Of a DNA stretch of 64,000 nt, positions 33,255 through 45,450 are shown in pieces. Every line of letters begins with the position of its first letter. Within the stretch, counting starts at the first letter, position 1. Position numbers and translations under genes: made by a program. Source of the DNA: Orobanche coerulescens (lineage: Eukaryota; Streptophyta; Magnoliopsida; Lamiales; Orobanchaceae). Location: positions 146,926,096 through 146,990,095 of the forward strand of contig CM065802.1 of the NCBI GenBank assembly GCA_033398695.1. Direction: 5' to 3'. A model generated the notes under the pieces. It was not told the DNA's origin. It saw only the letters and a program-made list of their open reading frames with translations, and searched no databases.

Positions 33255-34463
33255 GGGCTGCGGCGGCAGGACTACTCCCTCATCTCAGGTACACTCCTTA
33301 TTAAATCTCAGCCTGTTCATGTACTGTTTGATACTGGAGCAACCCACTCGTTTATATCCGTAGAGTGTGTTAACCGTTTGCGTCTCCCTTGTGTACCTTG
33401 TGAGTCCTTTACTGTTAAACTACCCGAGGGCAGCAGGGTGGAGGGTAACTTGGAAGTTCGAAATTGTCCGATTCGTATCAATAATCTGGGCTGGACAGCC
33501 AATCTCATGGTCTTTCCACTCCAAAATGAAGATGTGATTTTAGGTATGGACTGGATGACGATGCACAAGATGGTATTGGATACCTATCACCTGACCGTTT
33601 CTATTACGACCCATGACGGTGCCACTCACACAATTAGAGGCCGAGAGCACTTCAGTACTAAAGGGTCCCTCAGTCTCCTTTCAGCAGTAGCATCTCATGA
33701 TAATCGAGGAGCGTATTACTGGTGCTATATTCTTCAGGAGGGCACGTCACAATTTTCGGTTGCTAATATTCCTGTAGTGAACGAATTTCCGGACATATTC
33801 CCCGACGAACTACCTGGATTGCCACCACAAAGGGAGGTCGATCTCTCAATCGAACTTGAGCCAGGAACGACGCCTATCTCCAAGGCACCGTACAGGATGG
33901 TACCAGCCGAAATGAAAGAACTGAAGTCACAACTCGAAGAATTGCTAAGGAAGGGGCTCATTCGTCCAAGTACTTCGCCATGGGGTGCGCCAGTCCTTTT
34001 TGTGAAGAAAAAGGACCGCTCTCTGCGCCTGTGCATCGATTACAGGGAACTTAATAAGGTCACTATTAAGAACCGTTACCCACTTCCAAGGATTGATGAT
34101 TTACTGGACCAACTGCAAGGGGCGACTGTGTTTTCAAAGATCGACTTACGTTCGGGATATCACCAATTGAGAATTCGAGAGGAGGATATTCCTAAGACCG
34201 CATTTCGATCGAGATATGGGCACTACGAGTACATGGTGGTGTCGTTTGGCCTGACTAATGCTCCAGCTGTTTTTATGGAATTGATGAACAGGGTTCTGAC
34301 AGAATTTCTCGATAAGTGTGTGGTAGTTTTCATTGACGATATTTTAATTTATTCCCGAAGCCGATGGGAGCATGAGGAACACTTGAGGCAGGTGTTGAGC
34401 GTTTTAAGGCAACATCAACTGTATGCTAAACTTTCTAAATGGGAGTTCTGGATGCCGAGGTAA
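33255..34463 (+). pseudogene. Element A protease and reverse transcriptase
   Basis: The same frame as gag reopens after 33254. The protease block [20 protein letters not shown] is at about 33321, then [16 protein letters not shown] follows: [87 protein letters not shown] and [13 protein letters not shown]. It ends at 34463 because one base is missing in tggatgccgaggtaacc. The next frame (34439) continues as [16 protein letters not shown]. All catalytic residues of protease and RT are present. Confidence 0.9.
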
Positions 34464-35191
34464 CCTTTTTGGGGCATGTGATTTCAGCAGGAGGCGTTAA
34501 AGTAGACCCCCAGAAGATCGAGACAGTTATGAATTGGGAACCACCTAGAAACGTCAAAGAGGTGAGGAGTTTCCTGGGGTTGGCAGGATATTATCGACGG
34601 TTCGTCGAGGCCTTCTCCTGTGTCGCTCAACCATTAACAAATCTGCTTAGGAAGAACACCAAGTTCGTCTGGACAACAGATTGTCAGGAGAGTTTCGACA
34701 AGCTAAAAAGGAAGCTTACTACTGCCCCAGTGTTGGTACTACCGCAGGGTACGGAGGGATTCGTAATATGCACCGATGCGTCTAAGCACGAGCTAGGATG
34801 TGTGTTCATGCAAAATGACAGGGTTATCGCTTACGCCTCTCGACAACTTAAACCTTATGAGGTGAACTACCCAACACATGACTTGGAACTAGCCGCAGTG
34901 GTCCACGCTCTTAAGATCTGGAGACATTACCTATATGGGGTTACCTGTAAGATCTTTACAGACCACAAGAGTTTAAAGTATATTTTCACGCAGAAAGAGT
35001 TAAATATGAGACAGAGGCGTTGGATGGAGTTAATCAAGGATTACGATGTAGAGATTCTATATCACCCTGGAAAGGCCAACGTCGTAGCAGACGCACTAAG
35101 TCGGAAAACTGCGCAGAAGGTGACACTATCTGGTTTGACAGTACAGCTGGAGTTGCAGCAAGATCTCAGGAGAAATGACATTGAAGTGTAG
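34439..35191 (+). pseudogene. Element A RT connection and RNase H
   Basis: [20 protein letters not shown] and [19 protein letters not shown] lead into RNase [20 protein letters not shown] (catalytic Asp), [53 protein letters not shown] and [15 protein letters not shown]. The domain is complete. It ends at a TAG (35189-35191) in the same frame as the integrase that follows, so this is a single in-frame stop. Confidence 0.9.
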
Positions 35192-35212
35192 ATACAACAC
35201 CGCCAGGGACAG

Positions 35213-36664
35213 TTGTGCTCGATTGATATTCGCTCGTCTCTGCTGGACGAGATACGCCTAGCACAGATGGAGGATCCAGAACTTCGTACGATCGGTGCAA
35301 AGGCCGAAGGGGGAGTTATTTCAGACTACAGGATCCAAGGGGGCTTAGTTAGATTCAATAACAGGATTTGCATTCCACCTAATGACGAGCTTAAGCAAAC
35401 TATACTCAAGGAAGCTCATTCTACTCCATATTCGATACATCCCGGGGCGAGCAAAGTGTACAAAGACCTGCGAAAGAGTTTCTGGTGGAAGAATATGAAG
35501 CAGGAGGTAGCAAGGTTTGTCGCTCGATGTATGATATGTCAACAGGTGAAGATTGAAGACCGTAGACCGGCCGGAATCATGCAGCCCTTACCCATTCCGG
35601 AATGGAAATGGGAGAGCATATCAATGGACTTTGTCACCAAGTTACCAGTGACGGCAGGGGGAAAGAACACGATATGGGTTATTGTAGACCGACTGACAAA
35701 GTCGGCACACTTCATTCCAATTCAGGAGGCCATTGGAACAGAACAGCTGGCTACCATCTTAGTTCGGGAAATCGTGAGATTACATGGCGTTCCCTCGGGA
35801 ATTATTTCGGATAGAGACACTAGATATGTGTCCCGCTTCTGGAAGGCTGTCCACCAGGCCATGGGTACTCAACTGCATTTCAGCACTGCCTATCACCCTC
35901 AAATGGATGGACAAACAGAATGCACCATACAGACCCTGGAAGATATGTTGAGAGCAAGTGTACTCGATTGGGGCAAGGACTGGGCTAAACACCTCTGCTT
36001 AGCGGAATTTTCGTACAACAACAGCTGGCATGCAAGCATAGGCATGGCCCCCTTTGAGGCCTTGTATGGTAGAAGGTGCAAGTCTCCCCTATGTTGGGAC
36101 GATGCATCCGATGTCATCGCCACCGAGTTGGATCTATTCCAGGAATCTATTAAGAAGATATCCATTGTTCGAAAACACATGTTGGCAGCGCAAAGTCGCC
36201 AAAAGTCTTATGCTATGGACCGGCAGCGACCGTTGGAATTTATGGTGGGGGATCATGTTTGGGTTAAAGTATCGCCAATGCGGGGCATTCGACGCTTTGG
36301 CCAGAAGGGCAAACTAAGCCCGAGATTTATTGGCCCGTTCGAAATACTGGACCGAGTCGGTAGACTCGCTTATCGGCTAGCATTACCACCATCGTTAGAC
36401 AGAGTGCATAATGTCTTCCACGTCTCCCAGCTGAGAAAGTACGTGTACGATCCTAGCCACAAGATCAACTTCGAGGAAGTAGAGATTTCCAATGATGCTA
36501 CCTTTAAGGAAGTTCCAACAACGATTTTGGATCGACGCGTAAAGACACTAAGGAACAAGAACATACCCCTTGTTAAAGTTCAGTGGTCGCACCACGGTAC
36601 GGAAGAAGCGACTTGGGAGACCGAGGCGAGCATGAGAGAGAATCATCCCGAGTTATTTTCTTAG
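35213..36664 (+). CDS. Element A integrase with chromodomain-like C-terminus
   Basis: A 483-codon uninterrupted reading, in frame with RNase H upstream. It has the zinc finger (IHPGASKVYKDLRKSFWW, CMICQQVKIEDRRPAG), the DDE core (SISMDFVTKLPV, IISDRDTRYVS, DGQTECTIQTLEDM), NNSWHASIGMAPFEALYGRR, then [20 protein letters not shown] and [14 protein letters not shown]. It ends PLVKVQWSHHGTEEATWETE, the chromodomain-like tail of Tekay/Del chromoviruses, thought to steer insertion to heterochromatin. One change from relatives is Cys for Arg in TECTIQ. It is not the natural start of the protein, since it lies inside the polyprotein. Confidence 0.9.
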   Translation: MCSIDIRSSLLDEIRLAQMEDPELRTIGAKAEGGVISDYRIQGGLVRFNNRICIPPNDELKQTILKEAHSTPYSIHPGASKVYKDLRKSFWWKNMKQEVARFVARCMICQQVKIEDRRPAGIMQPLPIPEWKWESISMDFVTKLPVTAGGKNTIWVIVDRLTKSAHFIPIQEAIGTEQLATILVREIVRLHGVPSGIISDRDTRYVSRFWKAVHQAMGTQLHFSTAYHPQMDGQTECTIQTLEDMLRASVLDWGKDWAKHLCLAEFSYNNSWHASIGMAPFEALYGRRCKSPLCWDDASDVIATELDLFQESIKKISIVRKHMLAAQSRQKSYAMDRQRPLEFMVGDHVWVKVSPMRGIRRFGQKGKLSPRFIGPFEILDRVGRLAYRLALPPSLDRVHNVFHVSQLRKYVYDPSHKINFEEVEISNDATFKEVPTTILDRRVKTLRNKNIPLVKVQWSHHGTEEATWETEASMRENHPELFS

Positions 36665-36683
36665 TTTCGGGACGAAACTATTT

Positions 36684-36696
36684 TTAAGGGGGGTGG
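36684..36696 (+). other. Polypurine tract of element A
   Basis: ttaaggggggtgg just before the 3' LTR start (36699), following the shared gggacgaaac block and the integrase stop. Confidence 0.85.
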
Positions 36697-36698
36697 TA

Positions 36699-38925
36699 TG
36701 TAATACCACCAGTATTACATGCTTTTTCACTTTGGGCGCTCACATCCATTTCTTCTGTTTGATAAATAAATGTACTCCATTGCAATAAAACATATTTTGT
36801 ATAATATGGTTGTACTGTATTGTTCGCATCTGTTATTCGTGTATTATGATGGTATGATAATTGATGAACTTTCAGTGACATACCTTGATGTCGTTAGGTA
36901 ATTATCGGTGCGAATATGACGGTGGCCAACGTCTTGTTCCCCGAGAGATTTCCAGACGACATGGAGAGGGAGTCGTGTCATAAGGAATTAATGTGATAAT
37001 AACTTGGCAAACAAAACTGTCCTTTACGTACGTTATACTCCGAGTCGTTACGCACGCTATATCTGAGTCGTTACGTACGTTAAATATCGGCCCTAATGTA
37101 CGTAACATCGGTCTTCGGTCTTCGGACAGGAATCTTCGTCTGGTAGTACGCGTGCCGACCAACTTTCGGCGTGATTGCGACAGGCAAGTCAACGAGGTGT
37201 TACGTATGTTAACCCGCTTTCGTTACGTACGTAACGATGTGAGTGAATCGTTCCAGTGAGTTCCTTACGTACGTTAAGTATTTTGCCATAACGTACGTAA
37301 AGCCTCTTACGTACGTAAACCGTAGGGCATAACGTACGTAAGGGCAATCTGAGTTTATAAAAGAACACTTTGCCTTTCATTTCTTCCGTTCCAAAAATCA
37401 TTCTTCTTCCTTGTACACTACTCTCCACCATCACTGAACCAATTCTAACCTCCCAATTCAAGTGCTATCCTATTAGAGTACGTTAATCAAGCTTCGGGGA
37501 AGGTCTTGAAGGTGTTATCCTCTCGTTCTCCTTCGTCCACCGTCGTTCTTCATCATCTTTTGTCAGTAAAGGTAAGTTTATCCAACCTTGAACTCATTTC
37601 AGTATTGTTTAGTAAGTTTTAGTAAACCTCGGATGCCTTGGGTAGCTTAGAACCCTCAGTAATAATCGAACCGGTATATAACTATCGCAATTGTTAATCG
37701 ATATCCATCAAAGCTAGAAATTGGAATGAATAATGGTAGAACTCATAATCATATTGCTGATCACCAACTTCTCGGAATCATCTTGAAGGATTTCATGTAT
37801 AACCGTATTATCATGTTGAATAAAACCGTTAATGAATCGTTGATGAAGTTACCAACAATTTCTAGCCGAATAAATACCGAAACATGTTAAGATGATGGAT
37901 TAATCGTTCTAGACTTGCATATTAAGACAACGATGAAATCTTGGTGATTGTTGGTTATAATTAACTAGGAATGTTGTGTTAGAACACTATTGTTTAGCGG
38001 AAGGATAACTTATAAAGAATGTTGCCGAACCTAAGAAATTAATGGCACGCATTATGGTTAAAGACGGAGAAATTCGATTCCGACATCATAAGCAACTAGG
38101 ATAGGGTTCTAACAGGCGGGAGGGGGAGGAACATCGTTGATCATCATTATTATCATAAGATGTTAATCGACAAACATGTAATAGGTCGGATTTCCAAGTG
38201 CGATCGTTCAAGCCGTTGCCTTGTCAAGAAATAACTCGCGTCGGATTTGAGGCAAGTGAATCTTGCTCAGACTTTACGGCTTATAATTTTAGACATAGTA
38301 AATGTTACTATTGTGGAATGGTGCTCTTACGATTATCTTGTCCGGAGTATTCCCGAGTAGATACTACCGTGACCCTTGGCCGCGGCCTTGGGAGTTTTCT
38401 TGTTGGACCGTGTTGCGGGATAAAACCTGAATGGTACCCACATCCGGAGTATTCCTGTGTAGATACTTCCGTGACCCTTGGTTGCGACCTTGGGAGTTTA
38501 TGTGCTGATAAAAGGAATAACATGGAACATTCGGTGATAACCTTATTCCTTGAAATTATTAGATTTTACCTTTGAGTTTGGTTTGGAATGTTTCTGACCT
38601 AGGTTACTGGCACGACATGTCGTGCCAGGTAAATTTGTTGAATTTGTGCAGGACACCCCCGAAGGTTACGGCCAGGCATGAGCTGTGTTGGAAGAAGGCC
38701 TGCTAATTTCTTAAATCAATTTGAACATTCCACGTTGTGTAATAACCGTATGTACGGACACCATTTGCTTTTGTACTTTGGGTTGTACGAATACTTTCAT
38801 AATTACTTCCGTATATTACCACTTTTAATAAAATATTTTAGAAAATATTTTCAAAAGCTTGCCTTGTGGGTCCCTCACGGGATCTACGGCACTGTGGCGT
38901 CCCGGTTCATTTTGGGGGCGTTACA
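36699..38925 (+). repeat. Element A 3' LTR (uninterrupted)
   Basis: 2,227 bp. The intact copy shows what the 5' LTR looked like before B inserted: the join gctcttacgattatcttgtc at about 38322-38341 is split at 3024/31219. Palindrome array 37024-37341, TATA 37356-37363, two-copy module about 38340-38500, 22-bp palindrome 38607-38628. Confidence 0.95.
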
Positions 38926-39790
38926 TTTCTCTTTGGACAACAGCGTCCTTAAGATCTTTTCTGTATATTAATACTAAAATCAACATGGTAAATCATTCTA
39001 TAGACCTCGGCAACAAAGGTTGAAAATTCGTTTAACATGGTAGTTGAACGATTCAAAATGATTCAACTTTTAATGATTCAAAATTCGTTCAATCGAAATG
39101 ATTCAAGATGGGGGCTGCAGGCTGCTCAAAAAATATGAGAACTATAGCCTATGTCACATTCAATCAAAAAACATTAGAACAAATAGGACGAGAATTGTTA
39201 ACTTGTTAACTCATTCAATCACATAAATTCATTCAGCCAGATTATAATGAAGAAACTGAAGCAAATATGAAAAAAGGGAAAAAAATACCGGTATGGCGAA
39301 GCTCCAGAAGATGGCGGCTGCGAAGCTCCAGAAGATGGCGGTCGCGGAGAAACTCAGGCGAAGATGGAAAAGCCGAAGAAGGGGAGAAAGAAGGTGGGAG
39401 ATCGGGTAGGAAGAAGGAGCAAGATGGAGATGCCTCGAACGGGTCCTCTTTGTATACGCTTCATCAAATGGGTCGAAAACCCGGCGATATTGTTGCAGAG
39501 GTGCTCCGAGGGGATAATAGCGACCTCTTGCAGAAGAAGGGTTTTCTTGCGGCCGCTTAAAGGAAGAAGACCGCGGTGATGAGTATTGAGATAAAAGAAA
39601 TTGGGATATGTCCGCCAAGGGATCGATTAAAAGGAAGAAGACCACAGTGGCAAAGATCGCCGCCAAGGGATCGATTACAGACGGGGAGTTCTAGAGAGAG
39701 ATGGAGAGATGGAGACATTAGAGAGTACTTCGTGTGTTTGCGAAGTGTTAGCCCTAATCTGAAGAAGAAAATAAGAGACCGGTTGGGTTA
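38926..39790. other. Right flank of A; low-complexity region leading into a CACTA end
   Basis: It starts with A's right duplication (tttct, 38926-38930). From about 39250 the sequence is purine-rich with two short direct repeats (gaagctccagaagatggcgg at about 39298 and 39325; aaggaagaagacc at about 39560 and 39630). Open frames on both strands are compositional: Arg/Lys/Gly-rich on plus, Phe/Leu/Ser-rich on minus. I recognise no gene. It may be the interior of the CACTA element ending at 40044. Confidence 0.4.
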
Positions 39791-40044
39791 AACAACAGGT
39801 CTCTTAAGTTTTTACACTTTAGAGACCCGTCAACAAAAGCAACGGGTCTCTTATTTCTTACACATTAGAGACCCGTCAATAAAAACAACGGGTCTCTTAA
39901 GTCTCTCACAAAAAAAATAGCGGGCCCATTTGACATATAAGAGACCTGCTGTTTATAATATCAGGTCTCTTATATTAAAGAGACCCGTTATCTTTATCAA
40001 CGGGTCTTTTAGTCTGGATCTCTTTGCTTGTTTTTGTAGTAGTG
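39790..40044 (-). mobile_element. CACTA (En/Spm-type) transposon terminus with subterminal hairpin repeats
   Basis: The terminus, read on the minus strand, is CACTACTACAAAAA (complement of 40031-40044), a typical CACTA terminal repeat. Inside it, aagagacccgtt and its complement aacgggtctctt alternate at least four times over about 250 bp, forming short hairpins. Such subterminal repeats bind the regulatory transposase protein in this superfamily. The opposite end was not found to the left, so the element is truncated or extends outside what I can resolve. The 3 bp after the end (tgc) would be the target duplication. Confidence 0.75.
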
Positions 40045-40332
40045 TGCTACACACTCAATATCAACATCAAGTCGAAACAATTCCAATCACATAATTAATT
40101 TAGGTTTTCCTCAAACAGATGAATTTTACCACATGTTAGCAAGATGCCAAGATAAGTAAAGAGACCAATACGTCATCAATATCATGCCAGTAATCAAATT
40201 ATGGTTCATGAGAACATACCGTATTCGACGGATCAGGCGCTTGCACAGGTTACACGTGGCACGAAGGTTTCTTGATGCTATTTCGATTCTACAATGACTC
40301 AAAAGAAAAACACATTCTCTGATACCATCTTC
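40045..40332 (-). mobile_element. Element E: 5' leader remnant with primer-binding site
   Basis: In minus-strand reading this matches the leader of D: the block cgtgccacgtgtaacctgtg aligns with cgtcacgtgtgacctgtg at about 21913. The PBS (tggtatcagag, complement of about 40318-40328) sits a few bases from the LTR at 40333. Everything beyond the first ~290 bp of the internal region is missing, apparently replaced by the CACTA element. Confidence 0.75.
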
Positions 40333-43261
40333 TGTAACAGCCGGAAAACAGTGGCTATTACAGTGCCGTGGACCCCCTACCGGGACCCGCAGGCGATAGC
40401 ACGATATACACTTACAACCTGACAACGTGGCACCGTACCACAATATTTATCATAACCCCGATGTGGAGTATGAGTTATACATGTCTTTAATATGAGCAAA
40501 CGTACACAGGATCCAAATTCGGTACAGACCATATGACGATGGGCGGTACCTAACAAATTATAGTACATTCATCCGACACAAAGTAAAATGAAATTCATAA
40601 TAAAACATAACCGAATATCAAAAGACTCGGGGCCCCCGAAATAGCATAATTCAAAACCCTCCGTCGCCATTGTGCTCCTCCTGTGCCTTGCCCTTTCCTC
40701 GCCCTAAAATACAAGTATTTCGCCCCAAACCACAGGGTCAGCTATACATGATAATAATTCTCATGACATTATACAATTCATATATATATATATATATATA
40801 TATACGGATCTCAAAGAAAACAATCGACTACTGAATATACCCCGCAGGCGTATAAACAGTCAGTCCCAACTGTCGAACATAACCAAATATACGAACGACC
40901 ATATAATATGGCTCAAGACGGACGTCACAGTACGGTCGATCCGGAAATGTGTCCGTGCACATGTCCACCCCGTATACGGAATCCAGAATATACATGGGAC
41001 AATGTACCTAATTAGCCTCACGAACTACGTCTCGTGTGCACGATCTAAATGCGGAAAACATCCACGCATGATCATCAAGTGCCCGGCTAAAAATCCTACA
41101 CATAACCAATCGGCACGCAGATATGACTCCAGAAATGTCACGATACAACATGACAACGAAACTCAACGAATTACACCTTAATCAAGGAATCGAACGACTC
41201 ACCGAAGTGTCAACAAAGCTCAAAAGGACCAATGGTAATTTCGGGTATATCATCCCAACACCATGATAATACGATCAAGGGCATCACCATATCACGAATC
41301 ATAGATTATCAGTACATTTCATACACACGAAATGCATAATAGTCACAAGAATTCAACCATCATTATAACCAAGCAAGATAACTTGCCTCAATTCCGTAGA
41401 TGAATAATCCTTCTTTGAATGATCAAACGAACGGTATCCTCGTCTAACAATACTCACGTGAACAAGCAACCTTGAATGAAATGTAATTCATTCAACAACA
41501 CATTCGTACGATAACGGTATTATAAACAATATTCGTAAATTTACTTGAATAAATTAATTATCCTATTGATCACTTTAATGTTCCAATTATAAATCATCAT
41601 ATGTTTATCATGTTCATTCACATATTCTAACATTAATGTCAAATACTTGAAGTCCAGTTTATTACGAATGTAACATTTTGAAAACATCTTTTCAAATCAT
41701 CGGCACTTTCGATTACGATATAAGTTTGTGTTTAACTACATTCTTCATTATTTTACCAACGATTACATTAAAACTGATTACTATATGAAGCATAAGTTCA
41801 AGTTTTTACTGAACTAAGAACGTCATCTTAATTTACGTCTCTTAACACACATAGAATAATGAAATGGAATTCGGCTACTCATCTACCGCATTTGTATCAC
41901 CATATTCACTACAATCCTCTTAAGAACATTATTAACATATTAATATAGCGATTAACACCCTTTCAAGTTATCAACGAAATCGATTAACTTGATCATATGA
42001 AGATTACAACTTCCTTCTATCAAAATCCATTGTTTTACTTTTGAAGAATTTATTAAAAGCCTAGTTATATCATTGGATACTTGGAATTCTAAAAGTAACT
42101 TCATGCCATCTTGTGAAGATTACCTACAAAGGGTTAACATAATTATTCCAACAATTTATTACAAAGGTGTTGGTTTTAGAGGTCAAAATTATGGTTCCAT
42201 ATTACCTTCAAGAATCAATTGAATGTTCAAGACAAGTTTAGTATCTCTCACCTCTAATCATTAAGGATTTCATTCTTAACATGTTCCTAGTGTTGAGACT
42301 ATAATAAACTTCCGATTATCATGTTATACATCAGGTTTTATATATCATTATCAACACAACCATATTATGAAGTTATTGTCCAACAAAAAGCAATACTAAT
42401 ACCCTTAACGTTAATCTTCACTTAGTTTGAGCATGATTCAATTAACTTATCATGTTTACACTAGCTTAAACTAACATTATGTGAAGTGATTATATACTAA
42501 CATCATCATAAGCATAGATTTAATATGAGTTAAGGAAAGACCAACCTCAAAATGAAGAACAACACCAACACTTCAAGGGATACACTTCAATCTCCAATTC
42601 TCCAAGTTACAAACCAAGTGCTGAAGCTCCAACACAAGTTAGAAGGGCTAGAAACGGAGTTGGCAGGGAAAGGAATCGTTTTTCTCAGTTGGGAGGTTGA
42701 ATGGGTCGAGTAAGAAATGAATGGCAAGTCATATTTTTATAACCTGAACTCGGCATTACGTACGTTAAAGAAAGGGGTTAACGTACGTTATAGTCCTTAC
42801 GTACGTAATCTCATGAACATTACGTACGTAATCAATTTCATCAGATCTTTCTGACTTAAAACACGTAAATCGTTACGTACGTAAACATATAGCTATTACG
42901 TACGTAATAGCCGTTGACTTGGCTATTGCGATCGAATCCCGACCACCTACCCCCGCTCGGTCCCACCCGCCAAAAGGTGGGCTGTTGATGGATCTCTCGC
43001 ATTACGTACGTTAACATATGGATGTTACGTACGTAAGGCTACGTACATAGCGTATGTAAAGAAGATAGGTTAACGTACGCTAAGTTCTATAACAAGCATA
43101 AATGGAATTCTCCCAATATCACCCAACAATTAATATAGTATGAATGACCATGATTCCAACTTAACATAATTCGTCGATATACTTGGTACAACAATACAGA
43201 TATGGTGCGAAAATACTTGGTTTAAATCAGAAAATACAATAGTAAAGGCGAGGGTATTACA
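40333..43261 (-). repeat. Element E 5' LTR (minus strand, 2.9 kb)
   Basis: Starts TGTAACAGCCGG and ends GGGTATTACA (43261). It contains a (TA)n run (about 40780-40804), a TATA box on the minus strand (about 42732-42740) and a palindrome array 42756-43082 with starts 42756, 42779, 42797, 42820, 42873, 42896 and a set exactly 23 bp apart at 43002, 43025, 43048, 43071. The second LTR of this element is not in the window. Confidence 0.85.
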
Positions 43262-44940
43262 CTGTTGTTCACTTCAGAGAGTCTTTTGATCCTTATTGGA
43301 TATGTGATTCTTTGAGTTTCGTTGTCATGTTGCATCGTGACATATCTGGAGTCATATCTGCGTTCCGATTGGTTATTGTGTATGATTTTTAGCCGGGCAC
43401 ACTATGGTTATGTGTTGATATTTCCACATTGAACCGTGCATACGAGACGTAGTTCGTGAGGCTAATTAGGTACATGTCCCACGTATATCCTGGATTCTAT
43501 ATACGGGGTGGACATGTGCACGGACACATTTCCGGATCGGGCATACTATGACGTCCATCTTCGAGCCATATTGTTTGGTCGTTCATAGTCCATGTATGAT
43601 TGGATATGTTCGACGGTATGTGACTGGTTGTTCATACGCCCGAGGATATGTTCGACAATCAGAGTTATTTCTTTGAGATCCATTATTGTTGATAATTTGG
43701 AGTTTACCTTGTTGATGGTATTCTCGGTTATTGTTGATCCTTTGTTGTTTGGAGTCTACCTTGTTGAGGGTATTCTTGGTTATTGTTGATCTTTGATGAT
43801 AGTGTTGGAGTTTACCATGTTGAGGGTATTCTCAGTTATTGTTGATCCTTGTTTATCGTGTTTGGAGTATACCATGTTGAGGGTACTCTCGGTTATCGTT
43901 GATCCTTTGTTGGTCGTATTGGAGTTATCATGTCGATGATATTCTCAGTTGATTTATTGGTTGATCATTGTTATTGATCGTATGAACATTCGGACTATAC
44001 GTCGATGTTTCGGGATTTGTATTTATTGTTTTATGGTAGTTGATCTACAGATATGTTGTATGATATTGGTTTATCCAGGTTGAGATTTGATTGTGCAATC
44101 CGACGGATAGGATTTGGCACAGATGGTTCATTCCACACTTATGAGTTATGATGATGTTTTGAGGATACTTGGTATTGTTTGAATACAGTACACATGATTG
44201 TTGTTGAGTCCATTTTGTCATTTTTAGAATGCGAAATGTGGAATATGTTAAGGATTGATTTGGTATGGATTGCCATGGATTGGTAAGGTTATGACGGTAA
44301 GATTACATTGGTAGTATTATTACTTCGTTATTACATTGGTATGTAATTATTTATGTTGATGTGATCGATATCATTGTTGAGTATTGTGGTTGACCCCATG
44401 GTGGGCTTTATTTTTAGGTACTCGGAGATCGAGCTAGTAGCAGTCGTGAAGGGGTGAGCTTCCCGAGTGATACTGGCTATGGCATGTTTTTGAGTATCGA
44501 GTATTCTTTTCTGGTTGTTTTATTCCGCTGTAATTGTGTATTTTTTGAAATGTGTCTTTATCCGCTGCGTGTGTATTTTCAAAATGGCTTTCCGGTATTT
44601 CTACCAACTCGTGTGTATTCCAAATGGCCCTTTTGGGTATTTCGTAAACTTGGGTTATCTCATTAAACCCTTTTTCCCTAAACTATTTTATTGGTACGTA
44701 TAAGTGGCGGCTTAACGTACATTTTGAACTGTCGAGATTTGGCATTTCGCCTTGTATTTTCAAATAGTAATTGATGACGATATTTGGGAACTATATTTTG
44801 GACAATATTTGATTATTTAAATATCACCATCATCGGCCTTTTGGCTTTTTTAAACGTTTTGGAAACGGTTTTTAGCCTGGTGGGTTCCGGCGCGGGACCC
44901 ACGGCTCTGTAATATCCCGGATGGTTTTGGGGGTGTTACA
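43262..44940 (+). repeat. LTR F: right-hand part of a plus-strand Ty3/gypsy LTR
   Basis: It ends cccggatggttttgggggtgttaca (44916-44940), a standard LTR end for this group. The block cgtgcatacgagacgtagttcgtgag (about 43435) matches D's and E's LTRs. A degenerate tandem module of about 70 bp (ttggagtttaccatgttgag ... ggttattgttgatcc) repeats four to five times at about 43690-43950. The left part is missing, presumably because E inserted in it. No PBS follows 44940, so it is a 3' or solo LTR. Confidence 0.75.
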
Positions 44941-45275
44941 GTATTTCTATTCCTAAAAGGAAATACGGTTCGGGTATTTTAGTACAAGATATAAAAGTTA
45001 CGACGTTTCCGAAAAAAATGGTGGGTATATTGAAAAGAAGGAACTTTTTTTTTTAATTTTATTCAAGAACGCCACTCTTGAATAAAAAGTAGATTATTAT
45101 GCAAGGAATATATTTTTGTATTCTAGAGGAAAGGTTGATATTGAAGTGTTTGTTGATGGCGTATGTTTTGATAGAAGAATCTTGAGGTGCTGTATTTTAT
45201 ATCGCGGGTAAATCTCGATACTCTGTAGGCAATATTCTTTTCCTGAAAATATTTTAAAGGTAGAACCGCCATAAT
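44941..45275. other. Short non-LTR spacer between F and G
   Basis: 335 bp of AT-rich DNA. It begins with a small inverted repeat (gtatttc ... gaaatac, 44941-44969) and ends with ataat (45271-45275), the left target duplication of G. No coding signal. Confidence 0.5.
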
Positions 45276-45450
45276 TGTAATATCGGGGGTAATTTTTTTT
45301 TCGTTTCACTGCTGAGTTGTACACATTCATTTGGAATTGTACAAATTCCGTCGTATTGTACCATTCGTGTTTGTTGAGGTGCGTTGGATTGTAGTTCGTT
45401 CATTCCGGTTGAGAGTTGGTGGAACAACTTGGTTGTCCAGTTTGTTGAGC

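Larger units (their letters stand above)
1388..38925 (+). mobile_element. Element A: Ty3/gypsy chromovirus (Tekay/Del-like) hosting nested elements B, C and D
   Basis: A begins with TGTAATACCACC (1388) and ends with GGGGGCGTTACA (38925), flanked by a perfect 5-bp duplication, tttct (1383-1387 and 38926-38930). Removing the nested insertion at 3025-31218 leaves a 5' LTR of about 2,228 bp and a 3' LTR of 2,227 bp. The PBS TGGTATCAGAGC lies 5 bp after the 5' LTR and a polypurine tract abuts the 3' LTR. Domain order is gag, protease, RT, RNase H, integrase and a chromodomain-like tail, as in chromoviruses. LTR copies differ at a scatter of sites, mainly C/T and G/A transitions. It is the outermost and therefore oldest insertion of the nest, yet its pol carries the fewest lesions. 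Confidence 0.95.

Noticed and set aside
39229..39666. 145-codon minus-strand frame as a membrane protein gene
   Set aside because: Its hydrophobic, Phe/Ser-rich sequence is the complement of a purine-rich repeat region with short direct repeats. There is no family motif or gene context.
40333..43261. E as a solo LTR
   Set aside because: A primer-binding site and about 290 bp of leader resembling D's leader adjoin its left side, so it is the 5' LTR of a truncated element.
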